Below are positions 21,023 through 30,671 of a DNA stretch of 64,000 bases, one piece after another (within the stretch, counting starts at the first letter, position 1; every line of letters begins with the position of its first letter). This DNA comes from Bombardia bombarda (taxonomy: Eukaryota; Ascomycota; Sordariomycetes; Sordariales; Lasiosphaeriaceae). The notes beneath the pieces were generated by a model. The model searched no databases, was not told the DNA's origin, and was given only the letters and a program-made list of their open reading frames with translations. The stretch lies in assembly GCA_030512295.1 (NCBI GenBank), contig JAULSR010000011.1:248001-312000 (forward strand). The letters run 5' to 3'. Both the position numbers and the translations under genes were made by a program.

Positions 21023-23183
21023 CTATTCCTGTTTCGTAACCTCAGCTTTTGCTAGGCGAGAACGAAACTTCAACATCACTGGAGGTGAAACCCAAGGACC
21101 GCCAAAGTGACGACTACCTTCTTCCAGGTTAAGAACGGTATTGGAAGTGGTGGCAACCTCGAAACGGTAGATTATTTTTGCAATCGCCAGCCTAACCTTC
21201 AACAGAGCAAGCCTAGTAGTGTATCAGCTGAGGGTCAACTACTTCAAGTCTATGCATGACCGCAATCTTTGCGAACGGTGGGGCAAGGGGAAGGTTGACG
21301 CTTACGGCCGGCCAATACAATTCCGTGGGCCCAGTGAGAAGGCCAGGCTGGCTCCTTTGATGTCACTGTTGTGAGTATCTGTCCATCGTTCAGGCCTAAA
21401 CTCGTCTGGCTTCGCAAAATATGAATCGGACCGTGATATGGCAATGTAAGAGGAGAAAACCTCCGTCTTTATTTCCAAAAATTAGCAAGTATCTGCTAGT
21501 AATGGAGGTAATAGACCCAGCTATCATGACAGATGAGTAAAACTTACTTTATCTGGAATGTAACTGCCTTCGACAAGCGTCCCTGGCGATACTCGCATTC
21601 CTCCAACTGGAGAAGGAGGAAGCATCCGCAATGTTTCGTCAATAACCGCTCGTAAATACGAAAGATTCTCAAGCGCTTCCATGGTGATACTCTCGTAGCC
21701 GGCCAGTGAGCCATGCAGCTCATCTGAAAGACGCTTCTGAGCATCCGCATGTTTAGCGAGGAAATGCAATGCCGCAGTGACGGCAAACGAGGTTGTTTCA
21801 GTTGCCCCCATGCTGTGATCAAAGAAGCGACTTGTTAGCTGAGTTCTGGTGTTTCGTTTTAACGGTAGAAATAGTGATTGTTTCCTACAGAAATCCGTAG
21901 AGATTGGCGCGTAGCACCTGCAAGTCAAGCCTTTTGAGGCTGTCACGAGGGTTGCTGACCACACTGATGAAGTCTGCTCGAGGGGGCAATTCAAAATGGC
22001 TATATGGAAGGATTGGAATGACTTCACGGTTAGTTCCCTGCATTCATTGCATAGCATCGTAGTGGACTGAACTTATTGGATGTGCTGGTGTGGGCGATGT
22101 TTGACTGACCGTTTAATCCGGGCTGAAGCGTATTGATGCAGCTTTAGAGCTTCATCTCTCCGAAATTTGCTGTACAGATACCAGTAGACCGATATCAGTA
22201 GAGGATACCGCCGGCAGCATTCAAACACAGCACTGATGATGAATTTCTCGCGCAGTGGTTTCACCCAGAAGTGCTGGGCGCCTAATTGTAGTCGTGTCAG
22301 CACTCATCACACACAATGCCTCGTCGTCGGCGCTGTGTCACTGTTCGGATCACCCACCGTCTGCTAGTGATCCAAAAGGCTCGCCAAATGATAAATCGGA
22401 TATCACATCTGCAACATAAGCTCGAGCCCAGAAGTTGATGTCCACTCCACCCTTGTCGACTTCATGTTCCTCAATGCGGTCAACTAACAGGTCAACATAC
22501 TTCTGAACCAATGGCTCTTGCCTTCGCAGTTCATCTTCAAAGAAACACGGTGCAAATACTCGTTTGAGTTCTGCATGGACTTCCGGATCCTTCTCTGGAA
22601 ATAGCCCTGAAGGACCGCCCTTGAGACCTGAACCGAACGCATCATACATGTCGTTCTTCAGGAAAAGAGGCTTGTTTCCATATATTGCTCGTGCGGCATG
22701 CACTGTCGAGAAGCTCAGGGTGTTTGGGCCCACTCGTACGACAGGACCTAGGCAGCAAGCCGTCAGGATACATCTCATTCCAACCAGATGCAGCCCGTAA
22801 ACAAAATTCAGAGGTCGTACCATAACGTTGGTGCAGTTCCTTGATAGTGTGTGACCAGCGTCCCTGAAGCGTCCATTTGCAAACAGCCAACTGTGGTGCA
22901 CATATTTTTGATATGTGTAAGCGCGGTCCACATCGCGGAGAAGAAGAACAAAAGGTGTTGGCCGTTCAGCAGCCATAGAGGAACAGGGCGTACATAGGAA
23001 ACTCTGGTATAAAAAGGACCAGGGAACTTGGCTAAAGGGTGGAAGAAGAGCTGATGGATTATACGGCCTGCGAGCAAGAGTATGACCAGCTGCGGTAGGT
23101 TTGTTAAGACGGAGTTCTTTGTAAGAATACCGGGGCGAAGAGACGCTTACCACAGCAGCGAAATGCTGGAGAAGGATTGCCAT
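21023..23183 (-). CDS. Cytochrome P450 monooxygenase
   Basis: Nine exons keep frame throughout: 23183-23151, 23089-22994, 22890-22821, 22747-22358, 22281-22110, 21999-21889, 21812-21548, 21460-21306 and 21212-21023. They give 493 residues. An N-terminal membrane anchor (LVILLLAGRIIHQLFF) is followed by the Pro-rich hinge KFPGPF and PVVRVGPNTLSF. The I-helix shows GATETTS at 293-299, the K-helix ExxR is E350-T-L-R353, FRPERW is the PERF-like block, and the heme loop FSLGPRNCIGR has Cys427 as thiolate ligand. All hallmarks of an active microsomal class II P450 are present. It is divergently transcribed from the prenyltransferase 490 nt away, suggesting co-regulation and oxidation of a prenylated or aromatic intermediate. 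Family number and substrate cannot be assigned by eye. Confidence 0.9.
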
Positions 23184-23670
23184 CTTGAAACAAGATATTT
23201 ATAGTGAAGGATTTCAAGTGAAAATCGATTGATGAATAAGGTAGGTAGAAGGCCTCGAGGTTGAGTTGTTGTTAGTGTACCCGTATTCAAGATATTTACC
23301 TCTACTAGAAAAGATATATTTCCCATCAAGCGATGAGAAAACTTAGATAGGTATCCATCTGTTACTGTAGAAGAAGATGATGAGTGCAGAAAGAAAACTC
23401 CCTGCAAATCCTATGCTGATGGAAAGTCCCACAGACGTCGGTACATAACATTTCGGGGGGTTTTTTTGTGGGGGGGGAGGGGTGTGATGGGGGCTCAGTG
23501 GCCTTGACGGGCTGCATAAAATGCTCTCCCCTTCCAATATTAAGTCACCATTAGACTCTGGGCTCCCAGGCTCCCAGATCATCAGAAACAACCAGGTGCA
23601 GCTTCACCAAATCCCTAAATTCTCTAATCGGGCATTATCAGCTCTTTACCCCCCCCTTTCTAGTCGTGTG
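23184..23670. promoter_or_regulatory. Bidirectional promoter of P450 and DMATS genes
   Basis: A 487-nt divergent intergenic segment. It contains a G-rich block at 23455-23493 with four G runs (6, 8, 4 and 5 G) and a TATA-like GCATAAAATG near 23514. An in-frame ATG at 23521 lies directly at this TATA-like element, so the DMATS start at 23671 was preferred. Regulation is inferred from layout only. Confidence 0.5.
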
Positions 23671-25173
23671 ATGCCAACTCCAGAGAACTTGGAACTATTC
23701 GGGCATGGCCATGCACTGTATGAGCGGATGTCCATTTTTCAGCACCGCTTGGAAGATGCTGGTGTTCGTGACCCCGCTGAGTTACTGCCGGTAGTTCTGG
23801 GCGCAACCCTTCTAGCAACCAACTTGGACGACAACGAAAGGTTCTGGTGGGACGTTTTCAGCGGCTTGCTGTCCATAGCTTTAACTCAAGCTGGGTATCC
23901 CGAGCCGCTGCGGACTACCTTTCTCAGATTGTACCAGCAGGTGCTCCCACTCCTTGGACCGAGGCCCTTTGCCACCGGGGAGCCGCAGCACTTTTCACCT
24001 TTTGGTTACGACAGCACCCCAATCGAGATAAGCCATAGTTACGACGGGTCTCGGTCGACCATCCGATTTGCGTGTGATCACTACTCGCCCCCGGGAGACA
24101 CCTTTGCCCAGACAGCCACGGAAGCTACGTTAAAAAAGATTGCTCAGAAGTTTGGACTCATAAACGCCGACTTTGAGTTATTCGATGCGGTCGCCGAGAA
24201 GATGTGGATCAATCCAGCAAACCGAGACGGGATAACAGAAAAGTACTTCCCAAGAGACCCGCGACAGCCATGTCCGGCCCACCTTTGCTCCGCATTTGAC
24301 CTCCTGCAGGACGGCTCCTTCACGATCAAGGCGTATGCTACGACGCTCGTCAAGTCGTTAGAGGTGGGTAAGACAAAGAATGAGATTGCTGGAGAGCTGA
24401 TACGATGGTTGGACCAGAGCGTCTATCGCTCGACTCCGATGCTACCCGCGTATGCTACCATTGAGGATTACAGCCAGTCGTGCCCGACACATTTGCAACA
24501 GCATGTCTGGCAATTCGGATGGGACTGTGTGGCACCCCAAGATTCGCGGCTCAAGGTCTACGTGTACAAGGAGAAGACGAGGCTCGGCACCCTGCGCGAC
24601 ATGTGGACCCAAGGTGGGAGGCTCACTGGCCCTGAAATCGACAAGGGCTTGGAAGTGATCAACGAGCTCTGGCTAGCAGTCTGCCTTGCGCCGCAGGACA
24701 TGCACGAGGATGACGAACTGACGAATCGACACGGCATGTCTCAGCCGGTGATTATGGCTTTGGAGATCAGGCCGGGCGCTCCACATCCAGTCCCCAAACT
24801 CTACTTTCAACCTGCAAGGTTCGGGCATACTGATTTGGATATTGCAAGAAATCTTGCACATTGGTTTGAGCGACGTGGTTGGCCCCTGGCCAGGACTTGG
24901 GTGGCAGACACCATGCAGCTCTTGTATGTACATCGAGTGTCAAGTATTACCCCACGTCTTATTTGAAGGGACACCCAATCCCTCCTCCTCCCCCTCCTAT
25001 TGAAACGTTGACTGACACATCACATTTTATTTTCCGGCAGAATTCACATGGATCTAAGCCATTCATGCAGCGCGCACACCTTTGTCTCCCTTTCCATCAA
25101 GGCGGATTGCCAGGTGGCAGCGACCATGTACTTAAACCCAACAGTCTTTGCGGCGATTTTCCATACCACCTGA
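23671..25173 (+). CDS. DMATS-type aromatic prenyltransferase
   Basis: Exons 23671-24923 and 25041-25173 (GTATGT donor, GGCAG acceptor, phase 2) encode 461 residues, the usual size of fungal dimethylallyltryptophan-synthase-type enzymes. The upstream in-frame ATG at 23521 would give 511 residues. Family blocks include FWWDVFSGLL early on, HFSPFGYDSTPIEISHSY in the first ABBA repeat, STIRFACDHY, RLKVYVYKEKTRLGTL and PKLYFQPARFGHTD. The second exon supplies CSAHTFVSLSIKADCQ, the typical C-terminal strand. Enzymes of this family transfer a prenyl group to indole, tyrosine or another aromatic ring without an Asp-rich motif. It shares a promoter with the P450 and is the likely signature enzyme of the locus. 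The substrate and regiochemistry are unknown. Confidence 0.9.
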
Positions 25174-25389
25174 GCTCCATACATAACAGCATGTGAAGAT
25201 AGCAGACTTGGATCTGCCTTGGCCTTGGTACTTCCCCACCAAGGGATCCAGGGTCAGGTTGCTGCCCACACACCAGACAGCTGCCCAGAATACATCCAAT
25301 CAATCCAGCCATTTATCTGTGCTCTCTAGGCTTACAAAGATTGTTTAAAGAAACACACGGTGCAGATGGAAAGTTGGTCTCGCATAAAA

Positions 25390-26668
25390 TCAGCCAATCT
25401 CGGGAGATAGAACAAGCAGCCGGACTTCGATACTTTCGCGAGGAGATAGCCCGCCGGGAAGGTTGGTATGCTCAAATGCGGCGTGTGGAACCCCTGGTTC
25501 AGTGTCAAATCAGCAAATTGATGGCGTTAAAGAATGGCTTTGCATTGGCAAGTTGCCCGGTCAGTGAGGCGAGGCTGGTTCATCGCATGTAACCTGACCG
25601 ATAAAAGGGGGTGGGCCAACGGATTGGTGGTCGACTCACATTTGCAATCCACATCTGCGGAGTCAAAGACCTTGAAGACGCAAACTTCGTTCTTGGTCAT
25701 TCTGCCCAAATAGTGAAATTGGAAATCTTTGCTGTGCTGCACCATATAGCTCCTTCGAACGCAGTCGGAATTGACGAACTCAACTTCGACAAGGTCAGTC
25801 TGTCTTACGGTGCGCCCATCGCACAGAGCAAGAGGTAGATCCTCAACAACATCGACCAGTGGTCTCCAAACGCTTTTGTTCCAAGAGGGGTCAGCAAGTA
25901 TGTTCAGTTTGAAAAGGGTGGTTGCACGAAGAGGTGAGCGCTTACGTGAACACTTGGACTCGACGACCTTGGATCAGTTCGTCAGCAAGACGACCATACA
26001 GCCTTCGGATTCGGTCCAGGACCCCCGCAGGGCTCTGGTCTGGATGCGTAAAGTTTCAGTCTCAGGCCACTATACTGCATAAATCATTGACCACCACCAG
26101 TTGAGATGAACTGAGTCAGCTGAGAAGCAACTTACCGACATGCACAATGAAGGCAGGTGATATCTTGACCATCCTATCACCGCTCGGATCCTGCAGCACA
26201 TTCTTTGAGCCTGCCTTTCTGAGCTGCAGTTGATTGGAAGACATACGTTAGCAAAGGTGCCTGGCGATCAGCTCTTGCAGCACACAGGGATGGAGAAAGG
26301 GGAGGAAGAAAAGTAGGTAGCCCCACCCTCCAATCAAACACATCACACATCTCCAACTTCACATGCGGGCTAAGCATCTCCGACAGGAACTCCTTGACGT
26401 CCGGTATGTACTTGGCACTGATCTCAGCCTCGTTGTCCCAGTTCACATGGTCTGGCAAAGACCGTGTCCCAAATGCAAAGCCATTCTCTTGCAGTGTGTA
26501 TTCGGCTATCCGGCCGCGAGCATTGGTGATATTTTGCGGCGGACCAGGTTCAAAGGCCAGGTTGCCCGCTTTGAACCCGGGTGGAAGCGGCTCGAAAATG
26601 TGATATGGCTTTTCTTTCGCGTAGAGTGGTGAAGGGACCATGTACCAGAGGCAGGTCGTCTCGTCCAT
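25390..26668 (-). CDS. AsaB/CmcJ-NvfI-type oxygenase
   Basis: Five exons, 26668-26327, 26223-26136, 26039-25946, 25872-25640 and 25493-25390, keep frame and give 286 residues. Family landmarks in order: EKPYHIFEPLP near the N-terminus, FDWRLRKAGS, VHVDQSP, TVWRPLVDVVEDLPLALCDG, KVFDSADVDCK, VPHAAF, and PRESIEVRLLVL at the end. H142, D144 and H256 would form an HxD...H iron-binding triad, and Arg in PRES-IEVR could bind 2-oxoglutarate. These residue roles are inferred from the Fe(II)/2-oxoglutarate enzyme NvfI and its relatives. Members hydroxylate or desaturate metabolite scaffolds. The gene is convergent with the DMATS gene (about 216 nt between stops), so it probably belongs to the same locus. 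A longer frame upstream of 26668 is promoter sequence. Confidence 0.88.
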
Positions 26669-28074
26669 TGCTTGGATGATGGTTGGCACCCGAGTAATTA
26701 TTGTGGGAAATAAAACGATGCGACGTGGGTAAAATACGGGGTCTAGTATATATAAATGCCCCTGATAAAATATACCTAAGGAAGAACTGTATACATGTAT
26801 CAGGCCCAAGGATTTGATCTTTTAGCTTGAGTCATTTGGCATAGGGTTGAGAGCTAAAGGCCATGCAACCACCGCGCTTGTTCACAGTTGATGTGTGTGT
26901 TGCATGCACATAGTACGTCGCTGTCTAATTCTATTCCGTGGGGTGTCTGTCAGAGGGGTTGCAGACCGGCAGTTGCATGACTGGTGATTGAGCTATCAGG
27001 TGGTTGTAGTGGGTGCATTGTGTGGTGTGTTATATCTGCAACGCAGCCCACTCCGTAGACGCAACATTGAAAGCGATTATAATGTATGAGATTGGTACTT
27101 ACCTAGGTAGGTATCCAGGTACTTACATGTATATATAGCCCTGCAAACCTAGCAGTGGCTCTTGAGTCTAACATTAAAAGTTGCGACCTCACTCCGGCAT
27201 TTCAAGGCACACACACCGTATATCAGTCAACAGCTGTCAGTCCACAGCCGTCAGTCCACAGCCGTCAACCATTTTGTAAAAAACTAATCAAGTTACTTCT
27301 CAACAGGAAGATTCAGAAGGTCACTGTACTGCGAAACCTATGATACCGACTATGGAGCGTCCCTCCACTTTCGCACCTGATTGGGCCCACCGGGCAGCCA
27401 CAGAACTCGACAGAGACACCCGCTCCCAGCCCTGGAAGGAAGTCATGGAATCTTGCATTCAACAAACGGCTTCGCCATCCGCATTTAGAGACGGGGAAAG
27501 GCCGAATTTAGGACGGGATCCACGGCCAGAGCCAGAGCCAGAGCCACAACCCTTGCCAGTGCCGACATGGTAGCTTTTGGCCACGAAGAATGAAGTGTAA
27601 TGGTTTACAGTCTTTGAGGAATTGTCTTTCTTATATTCATTGGATCTGCTGCTATTGTGACATGGTAGTACTAGTTATGACATCTTAAGTAACTATAGAA
27701 GGATTTGTGACTGTAGCCATTCCTTGCAACGTCTCTCCTTTGTGCTATGTGCCATATTTATCGAAGTATAAGGTACCTATGTATCGCGTATCAGTGGAGC
27801 AGTGTCTAAGAAAACGTGAAATAGGTACAGTATCGAACAACATGTATGCTAACACTCTGCTTGGCTGCGCTTGGTCGGGATGCCACCAAACTAATTAACC
27901 ATGATCGTACCTACCAGCCATTGACGTCAAGTTGATTGGATTACACTGCATGTGATTTGTTCATAGACAGGCTGCATAACACCCTTGTACTTTTCATTTG
28001 GATCATGATACCTTGTCATCTCCTCTGCTGCTGATTCAACATCTGATCTAGTTAGCTCGGCAACGCCCAAAGTC
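26669..28074. other. Intergenic region between oxygenase and methyltransferase
   Basis: About 1.4 kb containing one small doubtful frame (27355-27573), TACCTAGGTAGGTA at about 27102, and three tandem copies of a roughly 14-nt unit, GTCAGTCCACAGCC-like, at 27235-27268. It is the divergent promoter region of the flanking genes. Confidence 0.5.
27355..27573 (+). CDS. Small Pro/Glu-tailed hypothetical protein (doubtful)
   Basis: A 72-residue frame starts at ATG 27355 (an in-frame ATG also at 27340). It begins MERPSTFAPDW, contains two Trp-rich patches and ends in a PEPEPEPQPLPVPTW tail. There is no signal peptide and no family match. It sits between metabolite genes, so a small accessory or precursor peptide cannot be excluded, but nothing in the sequence demonstrates it. 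Confidence 0.2.
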   Translation, partial: ERPSTFAPDWAHRAATELDRDTRSQPWKEVMESCIQQTASPSAFRDGERPNLGRDPRPEPEPEPQPLPVPTW

Positions 28075-28767
28075 ATGATCCCTTCAACAAATAACGCTCT
28101 TGCGGCTCAAAAGGTCTACGATTTTGTTGGTCCGGCTTACGAAGCCGCGTTCCAGGGCCTCAAAACTCAAGCCGCATCTGTTGAGTGGCTTCTCTCCCAG
28201 CTGGAAACCATGGGTATTGAGCGTGCCACCATCGTCGATATTGGCTGCGGCTCGGGCAGGCCAGTGTGTTCCATTCTAGCAGACGGGGGGCACGACATAC
28301 TCGGCATCGATATTTCCCCGGTAATGATTGCTGCCGCACGTGAGCGCGTTCCCAATGCTAGGTTTGAGCAGATGGATATCCGAGACTTCAGCTCCCCCGA
28401 CAACTATTACGACGCCGTTACCGCCTACTTCAGCATGGTCGCTTTCGTAACGCAGCAGGAAATCATGGATTTTGTTGCCAAGATTTATAGGATGGTCCGG
28501 CCTGGCGGGCTCTTCGTGTTTGCGAGTGTCCCAGCCCAGGTTGAGGATCTCCACGTCACGGTCATGGGCGTATCCGTGGCGATGTCGAGCCTTGGCAGGG
28601 AAGAAATGATCGACTGGTTTAGGCGAGTTGGGTTCCAGGTTGAGTATGAGGCAGTCTCCCACTTCACTCCCCGCGGTGCAGAGGCAGGATTATGCAACCC
28701 GGGAGATGTGTGGGAAGAGACGCACATATTTATATACGCAAAGAAACCTAGCGTAGTGGGTAGATAG
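28075..28767 (+). CDS. Class I SAM-dependent methyltransferase
   Basis: Intronless, 230 residues. Motif I is VDIGCGSGRP at 54-63, the acidic end of strand 2 is LGIDISPVMI, motif II region is YDAVTAYFSMVAF, and motif III is MVRPGGLFVFAS. The order and length match small UbiE/type-11 methyltransferases. The acceptor is probably a small metabolite. It lies at the right edge of the metabolite locus, divergent from the oxygenase gene, and would be the second methyltransferase beside the O-methyltransferase at 8.5 kb. No transit or signal sequence. Membership in the pathway is inferred from proximity. Confidence 0.85.
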   Translation: MIPSTNNALAAQKVYDFVGPAYEAAFQGLKTQAASVEWLLSQLETMGIERATIVDIGCGSGRPVCSILADGGHDILGIDISPVMIAAARERVPNARFEQMDIRDFSSPDNYYDAVTAYFSMVAFVTQQEIMDFVAKIYRMVRPGGLFVFASVPAQVEDLHVTVMGVSVAMSSLGREEMIDWFRRVGFQVEYEAVSHFTPRGAEAGLCNPGDVWEETHIFIYAKKPSVVGR

Positions 28768-29459
28768 GATTCTATTCATTCCCATGCGCAAGTCAAGAGA
28801 TGTCTACACCCCAGGCATTCTTGTTCAGTTTCACAAAAGCGTCACGCCTTTAGCATAACCTAAATTACCTATGTTTTCGAACTATTTTCTTAATCAACGA
28901 CCATTCTTTGAACTTTTCACCTCTTGTTCCTACGTCGCTATAAATAATCAAGACTACCTACCTACACAAGTCAAACTAATATCTGTTTTCCTCCCTGTTT
29001 TAAAAGGGAAGTAAAAGGAAAAACTTCCGAACAGATTCCATTTTCTGGGCGCCCTCCCTTAAATAAGCCTCGCGGTACTGAGATTTTCAAACTAAAGAAT
29101 TTCGTATTGGGAATTTTAGACTGAGACTTTCAGAATTTGAAGTATTAGTACAAATCAAGACTTTAAGCCAGTATCTGTATAAACACTCGGATAAATCATT
29201 ATCGGTTTACCGGCTGGATTGTATTAAAAGCTTACAACGAAACAAAATACGTATTGGGTCAATAGTATACGCCGTGATCAAGATGACTGGGTACTTACAT
29301 CTCAGTTTGCTCTATATTAGTGATGCAATGCAGCAAGCGCGAGATGTGATAAGATAGGTGAAGATGTCTCTAATAAGTGGGTGATAAAGAAGCTGGGGTG
29401 TTGTTTAAAAATACCACGGCTCGCAATAATATCATTATAGGCAAAATCCAAGCACCACA
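28768..29459. other. AT-rich spacer with NLR-promoter-like fragment
   Basis: No gene. At about 29345-29370 the sequence GTGATAAGATAGGTGAAG resembles, in reverse orientation, a block upstream of exon 1 in the NLR copies at 63.3-63.5 kb. The rest is AT-rich and looks degraded. Confidence 0.4.
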
Positions 29460-29600
29460 TCGACTAATACGTTTCTTGAAACCGGTCTTAGGGCCAGAGC
29501 GGGACGATATAGGGAAGTCTTAGCATAGTAGCGATAGTCCTAGATAGCAGCACCAGCCAGCAGCAACGGGAACTGTTGTTGTAGAGCAGAAGTAGGAGTT
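29460..29600 (-). pseudogene. 5' remnant of the beta-lactamase-fold esterase gene
   Basis: Plus-strand sequence 29535-29590 (AGTCCTAGATAGCAGCAC ... CAGCAACGGGAACTG) matches 12911-12965 upstream of the esterase start. The similarity continues into the first codons: ATG, then TAAG-CTTCCC versus TTAAGTCCTCCCC, then GTCCCGCT in both. Only the promoter and about 15 codons are recognisable, with an in-frame stop soon after. It is therefore a partial, decayed duplicate in the same orientation as the main copy. Confidence 0.6.
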
Positions 29601-30004
29601 GCCTTTGTGATGAGTCGGAGCTTGATATTGACAGGTTTATAATCATCACCGGGCAGTAAGGTCATACTGTACGATATGTATGGCATACTGTCAAACTGGA
29701 CTAACGTACTGGGCTAAAAGTACGCCCCCTAGGCCCCGTGTCTTTTTCACAGAACTGTTGCGGTGCTGTGTTACTCGAGTGGATTCCATGGAAACTCATC
29801 CCATCTTTCTCCATTGCTCCCGTCTAGTCATTGACTAATCCAAAACAGCTTCTAATCGCCTAGCCCATTTTCTTTTCTAGGTGGCCGCCCATTTCCCACT
29901 TGTCCCCCATCCCTGCCCTCCATTTTCTCCTCCTCCTTCTCTGTCTCAAGCTCCAGCTGCAGCTGTGCCCGCGAAAAACCCTCACCGTGTCTAAATCACC
30001 CACA
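29601..30004. other. Promoter-like spacer of the DPP III remnant
   Basis: CT-rich sequence from about 29880 to 30000 directly before an ATG looks like a former fungal promoter and leader. Nothing is coding. Confidence 0.45.
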
Positions 30005-30318
30005 ATGGCGACCACATACTAGCTCGACATCAAGGCCATCTTTGCGGTCTCGAACTACGGGAGCAGCGCTACGCCCACTACCTCGCAAGATCAGCATAGC
30101 ACGGCGCTAGAATTAGATGCAAACAGTAGTAGTATTGTTAGCTAGGGCGGCGCAAGGTAGTGGTTGTAGTAGTTCTTCGAGGTTCACAGTGCGGACGGAC
30201 CCAGGTGGGAAGATTGTGCAGACTGAAACATTTCTGATAGACGGCGGTGAGGTTAAGCTACGGCTTTATGAGGCAAGCAACGAGGGAATTGTCTAGTCAT
30301 TTGTTGAGAGGGAGATCT
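30005..30318 (+). pseudogene. Internally deleted remnant of dipeptidyl peptidase III gene
   Basis: The left part begins ATG GCG ACC ACA TAC then TAG, matching the MATTY start of the gene at 30672-32975. After a frameshift it reads REQRYAHYLARSA, matching PQEQRYAHHMARAA. The right part reads GGKIVQTETFLIDGG and LRLYEASNEGIV, then a stop and SFVEREI, matching the last 45 residues of that gene. Everything between is deleted. Stops, frameshift and deletion make it dead. It lies on the opposite strand to the larger copy, so the two form an inverted pair about 350 nt apart. Confidence 0.8.
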
Positions 30319-30671
30319 GATAGTCAGTACCTACCTCGCTAGCAACAAAAAAGGAGGCACGCGTTGAAACTATTAATGCGTTTATTATTAAATTTGCGGC
30401 CCCCGTAATATATTTCTCCGCTGTTTAGAATATACACTTACGATTACTACTTCTCCCGCAGAGTCTGAAGTATTTTTTCTATTATACGTATTCATTATAG
30501 GCTACAATCATGTTTTAAAAATTGCTGTTGATATGGCATCCTTTTATGATAGGGGATGTGGTGCAGTGTGTATCGCGACTTCTAGGAGCTTATCTGGCAT
30601 AGGTAGGTACCTGCCTTCATCTCCTCATCATAGCCTAAGCCACACATTGCAAACAGACAACCTGAAACTAC
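30319..30671. other. Spacer between the two DPP III copies
   Basis: AT-rich sequence separating the 3' ends of the inverted pair. No gene or repeat was recognised apart from AGGTAGGTACCTG at 30601. Confidence 0.5.
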
